This document shows, piece by piece, positions 1-5,303 of a stretch of 5,326 nucleotides of DNA (the first letter of the stretch is position 1; the number at the start of each line of letters is the position of its first letter). This DNA comes from Candidatus Zixiibacteriota bacterium (GTDB lineage Bacteria; Zixibacteria; MSB-5A5; WJJR01): assembly GCA_014729565.1 (NCBI GenBank), contig WJJR01000087.1:1-5326 (forward strand), read 5' to 3'. The notes under the pieces were generated by a model. That model had not been told where the DNA came from. It did not search any database and saw nothing but the letters and a program-made list of their open reading frames with translations. The translations under genes were made by a program, and so were the position numbers.

Positions 1-13
1 ATATCACACCTCG

Positions 14-45
14 GTGAGGGGCATGGGAGGATTCCCATACCTCAC
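14..45 (-). terminator. Nested hairpin, possible end of the leftward operon
   Basis: An outer stem pairs GTGAGG (14-19) with CCTCAC (40-45). A small internal loop separates it from an inner perfect stem, ATGGGA (23-28) with TCCCAT (33-38), with a 4-nt loop. It lies 46 bp beyond the stop of the leftward IF-2B-family gene, where a transcription terminator would be expected. There is no T-run on either side, so it is not a canonical rho-independent terminator. It could instead be an mRNA 3'-end stabilising structure, or belong to an unseen gene to the left. The stems are seen; the role is inferred. Confidence 0.4.
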
Positions 46-91
46 TATATGTCATCGGACGATTTTGAGGTTTATCCAGTGCCCGAGAGGC

Positions 92-919
92 TTACAGATG
101 AGTCGGGACCGGCTGGCGGATGCCCTCTTCGGTCACCAAGCGATGAGCGGGGTTCCAGGGGACCCGCTCGAAATCCTTGGGGACGACCGTGGGATTGGCG
201 CGAGGCCCGATCGAGGTCGTGCGCGCCTTACCGGTGCGGGTGGCCAGACGATGGCTGTCGGCCAGAACATAGATCGGCTTTAAATGCAGCCGTGCCAGAT
301 CGGAGAGGACACAGGATCCGGTCTTGTTGATGAACCCGTCATCGTCGACCCAATCCGCGCCGAGGAGAACAGCGTCGACGCGTTCGATCACACTGCCGAC
401 GGCCGCATCGATGATCGGCTCGGCATCGACTTCCTTCTTCTGAAGCTCCCGGGCCAGGGCGGCCCCTTCTCGATTCGGACGGGACTCGCAGACGATAACC
501 AGCGGCGAAGTGAGTTCGGAGAGTGCCAGAATCGCCTCGCGGACAGCCGAGGATGAACTCAACGTCAGGATGGTCTTGGCCTCGATCAGTTGGTCAGCCA
601 GATGCTGGGCGGTCTCCTGACGGTAGGACTTAACCCGTGACTCAAACTCCGAAAGCGACTTCGCCATGCCGTCGGGAGAATTCGTATCTTTTCGTCGGAG
701 AGCGGCTTGCACGGTTCGCTTAAAGTTGATGAAGATGGCCATTTCGGGGAATATGTCGGATGCTTCCTGGATCAGCCGCGGCAGATGATCGGGCTGAATG
801 TGCGCATCTGTCTTCCTCAACTCGGCTCTCAAAAGCCGGCACAGGCGCAACGCGAGGGTGGTACTACCAGAGCGTCGATCGGCAAGGATCTTCTTGAACT
901 TCCCGTGAAACTCCGACAT
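92..919 (-). CDS. eIF2B alpha/beta/delta-MtnA superfamily protein (IF-2B family), function unassigned
   Basis: A 275-residue soluble protein of the IF-2B superfamily, which contains eIF2B regulatory subunits, methylthioribose-1-phosphate isomerase (MtnA) and archaeal ribose-1,5-bisphosphate isomerase. Landmarks in order: an N-terminal helical part with the family DRRSGST motif (residues 14-20); the loop ILTLSSSSAV (117-126); the sugar-phosphate-binding type motif ESRPNREG (145-152); LLGADWV (185-191) with the conserved Asp189; NKTGS (198-202); and the C-terminal FERVPW...VTEEG. The length fits short archaeal and bacterial members. In the isomerases the 117-126 loop carries the catalytic cysteine; here it is all serine, so isomerase activity is not supported although the GAD aspartate is kept. 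The ATG start has a GAGGA Shine-Dalgarno 6 nt upstream that overlaps the rnhC stop, implying coupled translation after rnhC. Family membership is confident; the substrate is unknown. Confidence 0.85.
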   Translation of the reverse strand: MSEFHGKFKKILADRRSGSTTLALRLCRLLRAELRKTDAHIQPDHLPRLIQEASDIFPEMAIFINFKRTVQAALRRKDTNSPDGMAKSLSEFESRVKSYRQETAQHLADQLIEAKTILTLSSSSAVREAILALSELTSPLVIVCESRPNREGAALARELQKKEVDAEPIIDAAVGSVIERVDAVLLGADWVDDDGFINKTGSCVLSDLARLHLKPIYVLADSHRLATRTGKARTTSIGPRANPTVVPKDFERVPWNPAHRLVTEEGIRQPVPTHL

Positions 920-925
920 GGTTTG

Positions 926-931
926 TCCTCT
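926..931 (-). promoter_or_regulatory. Shine-Dalgarno of the IF-2B gene, overlapping the rnhC stop
   Basis: Read on the minus strand, AGAGGA sits 6 nt before the ATG at 919. Its first two bases are the last two of the rnhC TAG stop (930-932). This fixes the start of the IF-2B-family gene and suggests that ribosomes finishing rnhC re-initiate on it. Confidence 0.75.
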
Positions 932-1583
932 AACTTGTTACGAGTAATCGCTGCGCTTTCTGAGTGTTCTTGAAGTGGCATTTGGCCACGGTTGCCAGTA
1001 AATCCATCCCGCCGCGACGAAGTATTTGCGCTCCGGCGGTGTCGACCGGCGGGCCTGCGCCTTTAGGTAACGTCACACCAATCTGCGACCCAAGCATAGA
1101 TAGCCGGCGCAGGAACTCCGCCCGAGCCAGAATCGACGCTGCCGCCACGACCGATTCGCTTTCCCCTCGGTGCATCTGGTGCAGCTCGATGTCCTTGCCG
1201 TTCTTCATCAGCGCATTCGTGATTAATGACTCGTCACCGAATTGATCGGCAATCGCCAGCGGTGCCTGCCTCATTTCCAGGATATTCTCGATAGCCCGGG
1301 CGTGGCCCCAGGCCAGCAGACGGTTCAGATTCCGCATCTTGGTGTGGAGTTCGTTGTACTTGGCCGGCCCGATCACAACGAGCGTGGTTGGGATCTTGGA
1401 GTCCACGATCTGACGAGCCAAGGTCCTGGCGCGGTTGTCGGTGAGCTTCTTCGAATCAGTGACTCCGATGTTCTGAAAGAGTGTCTCGGCCGTGGCATCG
1501 GCCCAGACGGCCGCCACCACGAGAGGACCAAAGAAGTCCCCCTTCCCTGCTTCGTCTGTCCCAATCCGTGCGGTAATGGCCAA
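930..1583 (-). CDS. rnhC: Ribonuclease HIII-type enzyme lacking the N-terminal TBP-like domain
   Basis: Type 2 RNase H, which cleaves the RNA strand of RNA-DNA hybrids in the cytoplasm in a metal-dependent way, for example at R-loops and primers. The 217-residue protein starts almost at the catalytic motif GTDEAGKGDFFGP (residues 8-20), whose GKGDFFGP form is typical of RNase HIII rather than HII (usually GRGP.AGP). D10 and E11 are the first catalytic acids. DSKKL (43-47) is the conserved substrate-loop motif, D113 in IADQFG is the third acid, and E141 or E143 before VAAASILAR (146-154) is the candidate fourth. The C-terminal KCHFKNTQKA is also HIII-like. Classical HIII proteins are about 300 residues with an N-terminal TBP-like substrate-binding domain, which is absent here. 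A TGA lies in frame seven codons upstream, and no ATG or GTG precedes the active site, so TTG at 1583 is the only sensible start. It is first in a two-gene leftward unit. Confidence 0.87.
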   Translation of the reverse strand: MAITARIGTDEAGKGDFFGPLVVAAVWADATAETLFQNIGVTDSKKLTDNRARTLARQIVDSKIPTTLVVIGPAKYNELHTKMRNLNRLLAWGHARAIENILEMRQAPLAIADQFGDESLITNALMKNGKDIELHQMHRGESESVVAAASILARAEFLRRLSMLGSQIGVTLPKGAGPPVDTAGAQILRRGGMDLLATVAKCHFKNTQKAQRLLVTS

Positions 1584-1586
1584 CCG

Positions 1587-1592
1587 TCCCCC
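1587..1592 (-). promoter_or_regulatory. Candidate Shine-Dalgarno for the TTG start of rnhC
   Basis: On the minus strand GGGGGA lies 3 nt before the TTG codon at 1583-1581. The spacing is short and the start codon is rare, which would predict modest translation. It supports the TTG because no other start exists between the upstream TGA and the catalytic motif. Confidence 0.45.
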
Positions 1593-1630
1593 AAGGCGTT
1601 CTCAAGCGATTATCAACATGCGCCAATTCG

Positions 1631-1659
1631 ATTAACAGCCATCGCAGCCGAACCGTCAA
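1631..1659 (-). promoter_or_regulatory. Candidate sigma70-like promoter for rnhC and the IF-2B gene
   Basis: On the minus strand TTGACG (1659-1654, 5 of 6 to the -35 consensus) is followed after 17 bp by GTTAAT (1636-1631, 4 of 6 to the -10 consensus). This predicts transcription starting near 1624, about 40 nt before the TTG start. The position in a divergent intergenic region is right. The host sigma-factor consensus is unknown, so this is a pattern match only. I found no comparably good rightward promoter for the barrel gene. Confidence 0.4.
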
Positions 1660-1702
1660 GGCAAACCCTTGCGGTCCGATAAACAGATATGGACAAGCCG
1701 CC

Positions 1703-1720
1703 CACGGCAATGGCGCCGTG
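1703..1720. other. Inverted repeat in the divergent regulatory region
   Basis: CACGGC (1703-1708) and GCCGTG (1715-1720) form a perfect 6-bp dyad with a 6-nt spacer, ending 43 bp before the start of the barrel-protein gene. It could be an operator or a leader hairpin for that gene. A 6-bp dyad can arise by chance in GC-rich DNA, so the functional call is weak. Confidence 0.3.
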
Positions 1721-1763
1721 TTGTCATCGGATGGCGGGCTGACATTGGACAGGAGTCATTAGG

Positions 1764-2828
1764 ATGACCAAACGAATCATGACCGTGGCCCTCGTTTGTG
1801 TGCTGGCCGCACCCGTTGTGCTCCATGCCCAGGTGGCATCGGACATCGTACCACGTCGTATCACCCTCCCCAATGAGCATCTGGCCAAGGAAGCATATCT
1901 GACCGTACCCAAGGGGAAGTGGGTGGCGGCGCTGTCGTACGAGTATGAGTTTCTGAACCATGCCTTTGAAGGTGAGAAAGAAGACGTCAACTCCGAACGC
2001 ACCGTCACGCTCAACAATACGCTGGCGTTCGATGTCTCCTACGGGGTGTCGGAGAACATCACCCTGAATGCGATCATCCCGTACAAGTATGTCTACAACA
2101 CACGCGAGATCGATTCGGCGCTGGTGGCCGGTACGCCGGGAATCATTTTCAGCGACCGTCGCGGCTCGCAGGGTCTGGGTGATGTTATCCTGATGTCGTA
2201 CTTGCGCATCAAGTTTGGCGATATCATCCGGTTCGGCGATGAGTACTACCCGACCGGCGACGATGGCTACGACGAATACATTCGCCGTGGGCCGGACACC
2301 TACGCCGGACGTCGTCAGGGCGCCAGCTTTGCCCTGGCGCTGGGGCTGCGGCTGCCAACCGGTTCGACCACACAGCTCAATGAAAACGGGAACCGTTTGC
2401 CCAATGAATTGCAGTTGGGCACCGGAACGCTCGACCCGATTCTCGGACTCCTCTACCATCAACGGCATTTCCGCTTGGGTTGGGGCGTCAGTGGACTGTA
2501 CCGTTTCTCCCCGTCGGAGAATATCCACCACTGGGCGCCGGGCGAGGAAATCGTGGCGTCGGCGTACCTGAGCTATCGCCTCAGCCGCAACCTGGAATGG
2601 GTGAATCAACTGAATGGCGACTACCTGGGCAAAAGCCAGTCGATGGGCCAGACAGTCGAGAATAGCGGCGGTTCGGTCTTGTTCTACACGCCGTCGCTGG
2701 TCTATGTCGGCGCCAAGAACTTCACCCTGCAGGTCTCCGGGGAAGTCCCGATCTACCGCAATTTCAACACGGTCCAGTTGTCGTCGAACTACGTGATCAA
2801 TTTGCGAACGGCGTTTGTGTTTGATTGA
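1764..2828 (+). CDS. Outer-membrane beta-barrel protein, phenol-degradation MetA-like transporter type
   Basis: A 354-residue exported protein. Residues 1-22 form a Sec signal peptide: K3/R4, a hydrophobic stretch, then VVLHA before Q23, fitting signal peptidase I. No lipobox cysteine sits at the cleavage site. The mature part alternates polar and hydrophobic residues with frequent aromatics, as in beta strands. It carries landmarks of the MetA-like phenol-degradation/transporter barrel family: SQGLGDVIL (135-143), ALGLRLPTG (192-200), GTGTLDPILGLLYH (219-232), then GVSGLYRF and NGDYLG (284-289). The C-terminus reads RTAFVFD, close to the aromatic end usual in outer-membrane barrels but with a final Asp. 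The likely role is a small-molecule channel or porin-like protein; the substrate cannot be told. The ATG has AGGAG 8 nt upstream (1751-1755). The gene is monocistronic between the divergent rnhC unit and a strong terminator. Confidence 0.78.
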   Translation: MTKRIMTVALVCVLAAPVVLHAQVASDIVPRRITLPNEHLAKEAYLTVPKGKWVAALSYEYEFLNHAFEGEKEDVNSERTVTLNNTLAFDVSYGVSENITLNAIIPYKYVYNTREIDSALVAGTPGIIFSDRRGSQGLGDVILMSYLRIKFGDIIRFGDEYYPTGDDGYDEYIRRGPDTYAGRRQGASFALALGLRLPTGSTTQLNENGNRLPNELQLGTGTLDPILGLLYHQRHFRLGWGVSGLYRFSPSENIHHWAPGEEIVASAYLSYRLSRNLEWVNQLNGDYLGKSQSMGQTVENSGGSVLFYTPSLVYVGAKNFTLQVSGEVPIYRNFNTVQLSSNYVINLRTAFVFD

Positions 2829-2857
2829 GGATTCGATTCGATATTCGACGCTTAGGG

Positions 2858-2883
2858 GGGCGGCCGGACGGGCCGCCCTTTTT
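2858..2883 (+). terminator. Rho-independent terminator after the barrel gene
   Basis: A perfect 8-bp GC stem, GGGCGGCC (2858-2865) with GGCCGCCC (2871-2878), has a 5-nt loop and is followed at once by TTTTT (2879-2883). It begins 29 nt after the TGA of the barrel gene. This is the canonical intrinsic-terminator form and separates that gene from the DUF2339 unit. Confidence 0.92.
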
Positions 2884-2923
2884 GCGCTCGGGATTGTTCA
2901 CTGTTGCGTTCGGGGTGCGGTGA

Positions 2924-2945
2924 TGTTTCTTGCCCGTAAGAAACA
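2924..2945 (+). other. Leader hairpin or operator just upstream of the DUF2339 gene
   Basis: TGTTTCTT (2924-2931) and AAGAAACA (2938-2945) form a perfect 8-bp inverted repeat with a 6-nt loop. It overlaps an ACAATTGT palindrome (2943-2950) and ends 17 nt before the ATG at 2963. It lies between the preceding terminator and the gene, so it is either a repressor-type operator or an RNA hairpin close to the ribosome-binding region. No convincing -35/-10 pair was found beside it. Confidence 0.45.
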
Positions 2946-2962
2946 ATTGTCCGGGGGGATGT

Positions 2963-4645
2963 ATGTCTGAGACTACCGACGACCGATTGCGTCGCATTGA
3001 GGAACGTCTCGATGCGATTGAGAAACGTTTGGGCGTTACCGAGAAGCTCCAACCGACACCTCTTCCGGAAGGACGAGTCTCGGCGGAGCCGGCACCCGAT
3101 CGCCGTGTGCCACCGCGTGGCAAGTATCCCGCCCCATCCACACCGTCGTTCGATCTCCCGGTCACAGCGATCCTTGGTTGGGGCGGTGTTGCCGCACTGG
3201 TCCTGGCGGCCATCTATCTCGTTCAGTTGGCGATTGATTCGGGATTCCTAACGCCGGTGCGGCAGGTGGGTCTGGCGACCATCCTCGGCGTCGGGATGAT
3301 CGCGCTGGGATTCATTCTCCGTGAGGAATACCGCCGAATCAGTGCACTGCTGCCGGCCGGTGGTGTGGTGGTCTTGTTTGTCACCGTCTATGGCGCCCAC
3401 CTGTATCACGGTCTCATTGGAGCAACGGCTGCGGTGGCAGGGGTGATTGTCATCTGTTTGGTGTCGCTCGCGTTGCGGGAAGCGTTTGAGCGAGATTATT
3501 ACACGTTCTTCGCCGTGATCGGCGCGTACAGCGGACCGTATTTCCTTCATATTCTGGCGGCGCGGCCGTTGGATTTAATCATCTACTTTGGTGCGTGGGA
3601 CTTTCTGTTCTGCATCTATGCGTTGCGAGCACGGCGGCGTTCGGTGTATGTGCTGGCGGGATATCTCGCGTTCGTTGTCTTTGACGCGTCGTGGCGCCAG
3701 GCGGAGTATGCCGACTGGATGTGGGCGGCGGCGTTTCAGGCCATCCAGTTTCTGATCTTTCTGAGCGCTACGGTATTCTTCACCATTCGTCACCGCCGTC
3801 CCCTCAGCAATGCGGCCGCGCTTGTGCATCTCCCGGCGATCGTGTTCTTCTACACAACAACCTACGTGCTCGTCAATCAGCATGCTTCAGCGATTGCCCC
3901 GTGGCTGGCGTTTGCGAGTGTGGTTCCCATGGTTTTAGGGTACCTCATCGCCCGCCGGCGCCTACCCGGTGAAGCGTTGGCCGGTGAGCTGATCGTGACG
4001 ACGTATGCCGCGATGGTGTTGTTCCATGCCGGGTACATCGAGCTGGTCAATACCGGGTGGAGGGAATTGACGAGCTTGGTTGGGTTGATGGCAGTAAGCG
4101 GATTGGCGCTGTCATACCGGCATCTGTTGCGCCGCTTCTGGCCACTGACGTTGGCCGTGGCCGTTGCGGCCTTCATCAGCTATTCCCGTCTCGCCGCTGG
4201 GATCGAATTGGATGAGATTGTCGCCTGGCGATTTCTGATACCGTTGTACGTTGCACTGGGCTATATGGTCTACTGGTTCATGCGACGAGCATCGGCGACA
4301 GGTTTATACTGCGCGGCGGTTCTCTACGGAACCCATCTCCTGGTGATGGCGGGCATTGTTCACATGAGTGACAGCCGCCTGATTGTGTCGGTGGTGTGGG
4401 GGCTGTTGGCGGTGTTGGCATTGGTGATCTCGATCGTCAACTCCGACCGTCCGTTGGGACGGTCGTCCTTGATTGTCTTCACGGCGTTTGCCGCGAAAGT
4501 TCTGTTGTTCGATTTGTCGGGCGCGTCGCCACTGGTGCGCATTGGGTGTCTGTTGGTTCTCGGCGTGACGATGTATCTCGGCGGGATGTTGTATCAGAAT
4601 ATCGATCCGGACGAGACACCGGAGTCGATACCGGAGGCACCATGA
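2963..4645 (+). CDS. DUF2339 family polytopic membrane protein
   Basis: A 560-residue inner-membrane protein of unknown function. Residues 7-24 (DRLRRIEERLDAIEKRLG) look like a short coiled coil. A proline- and charge-rich cytoplasmic linker follows to about residue 66. From about 68 to 543 there are some 17-18 hydrophobic segments. The family pattern is clear early, with GGVAALVLAAIYLVQLAIDSGFLTP-type first helices, LGFILRE..., a LLPAGGVVVLFVTVYGAHLY helix and AVIGAYSGPYFL, and at the end KVLLFDLSG...VRIGCLLVLG...GMLYQ. The frame opens at a TTG at 2930 inside the upstream hairpin. I prefer the ATG at 2963 because GGGGGG (2953-2958) lies just before it and the extra residues look non-coding. 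No catalytic motif is visible, so transport or envelope roles are guesses. The stop overlaps the start of the CPXCG gene, so the two are probably one operon. Confidence 0.88.
   Translation: MSETTDDRLRRIEERLDAIEKRLGVTEKLQPTPLPEGRVSAEPAPDRRVPPRGKYPAPSTPSFDLPVTAILGWGGVAALVLAAIYLVQLAIDSGFLTPVRQVGLATILGVGMIALGFILREEYRRISALLPAGGVVVLFVTVYGAHLYHGLIGATAAVAGVIVICLVSLALREAFERDYYTFFAVIGAYSGPYFLHILAARPLDLIIYFGAWDFLFCIYALRARRRSVYVLAGYLAFVVFDASWRQAEYADWMWAAAFQAIQFLIFLSATVFFTIRHRRPLSNAAALVHLPAIVFFYTTTYVLVNQHASAIAPWLAFASVVPMVLGYLIARRRLPGEALAGELIVTTYAAMVLFHAGYIELVNTGWRELTSLVGLMAVSGLALSYRHLLRRFWPLTLAVAVAAFISYSRLAAGIELDEIVAWRFLIPLYVALGYMVYWFMRRASATGLYCAAVLYGTHLLVMAGIVHMSDSRLIVSVVWGLLAVLALVISIVNSDRPLGRSSLIVFTAFAAKVLLFDLSGASPLVRIGCLLVLGVTMYLGGMLYQNIDPDETPESIPEAP
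4633..4637 (+). promoter_or_regulatory. Shine-Dalgarno of the CPXCG gene inside the DUF2339 coding end
   Basis: GGAGG lies within the last codons of the DUF2339 gene. It is 4 nt from the ATG at 4642 and 7 nt from a second in-frame ATG at 4645. The second spacing is the more usual, so the true start could be either; the proteins differ by one methionine. Confidence 0.7.
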
Positions 4646-4824
4646 TGACGACCTATACCTGCGCCTATTGCGGCGAGATCAACGATCTGTTCATCGATCC
4701 CTCGGGTGGCGATCATCAGGAGTTCATCGAAGACTGCCAGATTTGCTGCCGTCCCAATCTCCTCAAAATGACCGGCAACGCCGAAGCGGATGTGTTTACG
4801 GTGACGGCGGAAGTCGAAGGGTGA
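4642..4824 (+). CDS. CPXCG motif-containing cysteine-rich small protein
   Basis: A 60-residue protein matching the small bacterial CPXCG cysteine-rich family. Visible landmarks are YTCAYCGE (residues 5-12, cysteines 7 and 10), the family-typical DPSGGDHQEFIEDCQICCRP (19-38, cysteines 32, 35 and 36), and a C-terminal acidic strand region ending VTAEVEG. The two Cys-x2-Cys pairs suggest a zinc-ribbon-like metal site. The usual proline of CPxCG is alanine here (CAYCG). No enzymatic role is known for the family. The first ATG overlaps the TGA of the DUF2339 gene (ATGA), with its Shine-Dalgarno inside that gene, so translation is probably coupled. Reading further upstream in this frame to 4396 gives only a shadow of the membrane gene. 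Confidence 0.9.
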   Translation: MMTTYTCAYCGEINDLFIDPSGGDHQEFIEDCQICCRPNLLKMTGNAEADVFTVTAEVEG

Positions 4825-4872
4825 GGGATCAGGGGAACAGTAGACGAAGTGCCCTCAGTAAGATGCAATTGT

Positions 4873-4904
4873 GGCCCTGATGGCGGCTTTTGGCCATCAG
4901 GGCC
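4873..4904 (+). terminator. 12-bp perfect stem-loop after the DUF2339-CPXCG unit
   Basis: GGCCCTGATGGC (4873-4884) pairs perfectly with GCCATCAGGGCC (4893-4904) around an 8-nt loop, GGCTTTTG. TGCA on both flanks (4864-4867 and 4905-4908) could extend it across a bulge. It begins 48 nt after the CPXCG stop, the expected place for transcript termination. The T-run is in the loop rather than after the stem, so it may act as a factor-assisted terminator, a 3'-end stabiliser, or be an interspersed repeat. Confidence 0.55.
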
Positions 4905-4950
4905 TGCACAAGTCACTTTCTCGGACAGCGAGATACTGCCAACGCACATG

Positions 4951-4968
4951 AAACCGTTAAAACGGTTT
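4951..4968. repeat. Short perfect palindrome (AAACCGTT/AACGGTTT)
   Basis: AAACCGTT (4951-4958) and AACGGTTT (4961-4968) form a perfect 8-bp inverted repeat with a 2-nt centre. It resembles the start of a REP-like unit together with the palindrome 22 bp downstream. It could also be a protein-binding site. Confidence 0.55.
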
Positions 4969-4990
4969 GGTGTATGAGAGCGTACGCGAT

Positions 4991-5010
4991 CATCCGGCTG
5001 AAGCCGGATG
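4991..5010. repeat. REP-like palindrome (CATCCGGC/GCCGGATG)
   Basis: CATCCGGC (4991-4998) pairs perfectly with GCCGGATG (5003-5010) around a TGAA loop and is followed by CTATAG. GC stems with a TGAA or TAAA loop followed by GCTAT are a style of dispersed intergenic repeat I know from many bacterial genomes. Copy number in this genome cannot be judged from one window. Confidence 0.55.
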
Positions 5011-5015
5011 CTATA

Positions 5016-5038
5016 GCGATTGTCAGAAGTATTGTCCG
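5016..5038 (+). repeat. Left copy of a 23-bp long-range inverted repeat
   Basis: This segment begins GCGATTGTCAGAA and matches the reverse complement of 5304-5326 at 20 of 23 positions, the first 13 being identical. The two copies bracket 311 bp including the 80-bp palindromic element. It directly follows the CATCCGGC palindrome and CTATA. It may be the end of a mobile unit or two opposite copies of a dispersed repeat. Confidence 0.6.
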
Positions 5039-5074
5039 TTAGCAGAAGCCCCCGTTCAGTCGTCAAGCCTCCCC

Positions 5075-5154
5075 TGTCATCCCCGCGCAAGCGGGGATCC
5101 ATTTTGAACCCAGCCACGCGCGGAGAATGGATTCCCGCTTTCGCAGGAATGACA
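5075..5154. mobile_element. 80-bp MITE-like palindromic element
   Basis: The arms 5075-5102 (from TGTCATCCCCGC) and 5127-5154 (to GGAATGACA) are reverse complements at 24 of 28 positions. Each arm also folds alone: ATCCCCGC/GCGGGGAT with a GCAA loop (5079-5098), and ATTCCCGC/GCAGGAAT with a TTTC loop and one mismatch (5131-5150). The arm sequence belongs to the TGTCATTCCCGCG-AAGCGGGAATCCA type of repeat seen in many unrelated bacteria. No transposase is present, so it would be non-autonomous. The 24-bp centre is unrelated to the arms. Boundaries are set by the end of the arm match; no clear target duplication is visible. Confidence 0.7.
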
Positions 5155-5203
5155 ACAAGTTATAGCAATAATTCCGTTCCGGTTCTCGGAAACGTAGCAT
5201 GGC

Positions 5204-5223
5204 CAGTTCGACTCCGCTCACTG
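5204..5223. repeat. Degenerate palindrome, copy 1
   Basis: The segment starts CAGTTCGACTCC and ends CTCACTG; its ends CAGT and ACTG are complementary. It shares the pattern CA(G/C)TTCG...CTCA(C/G)TG with 5250-5268. It resembles the dispersed TTCGACTCCGCTCA type of intergenic repeat. Confidence 0.4.
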
Positions 5224-5249
5224 CAAGCGTCTCGGCCAAGCGGCACGGG

Positions 5250-5268
5250 CACTTCGGTTGACTCAGTG
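5250..5268. repeat. Degenerate palindrome, copy 2
   Basis: The segment begins CACTTCGG and ends ACTCAGTG, with complementary ends CACT and AGTG. Relative to 5204-5223 both outer arms change together (CAGT/ACTG to CACT/AGTG), so pairing is kept. The middle is diverged and one base shorter. Confidence 0.35.
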
Positions 5269-5303
5269 TAAACGAGGCGCCCGTACTACATCGCGTGTTC
5301 AAT

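Noticed and set aside
49..330. Plus-strand frames open from the left edge, possibly the end of a gene entering the window
   Set aside because: They run antisense to the IF-2B coding region with arginine- and proline-rich nonsense composition and no recognisable motif.
1660..1763. Rightward promoter for the barrel gene (for example TTGTCA near 1721)
   Set aside because: No partner -10 hexamer at suitable spacing was found.
1656..2609. Long minus-strand open frame (317 codons) opposite the barrel-protein gene
   Set aside because: Its predicted protein is compositionally odd, shows no family motif, and mirrors the codon structure of a clear signal-peptide barrel gene on the other strand that has its own Shine-Dalgarno and terminator.
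2930..2962. TTG at 2930 as the start of the DUF2339 gene
   Set aside because: It lies inside a perfect hairpin with no Shine-Dalgarno, and the added eleven residues look unlike the family N-terminus; the ATG at 2963 has a G-rich ribosome-binding sequence.
4716..5117. Minus-strand frame of 133 codons across the CPXCG gene and the repeat region
   Set aside because: Its N-terminus is a translation of the palindromic element (MDPRLRGDD) and its C-terminus is antisense to the CPXCG gene, so it is not a credible protein.
5063..5302. Minus-strand frame of 79 codons in the intergenic repeats
   Set aside because: It contains FLRKRESI and WIPACAGMT, the usual false translations of this repeat type.
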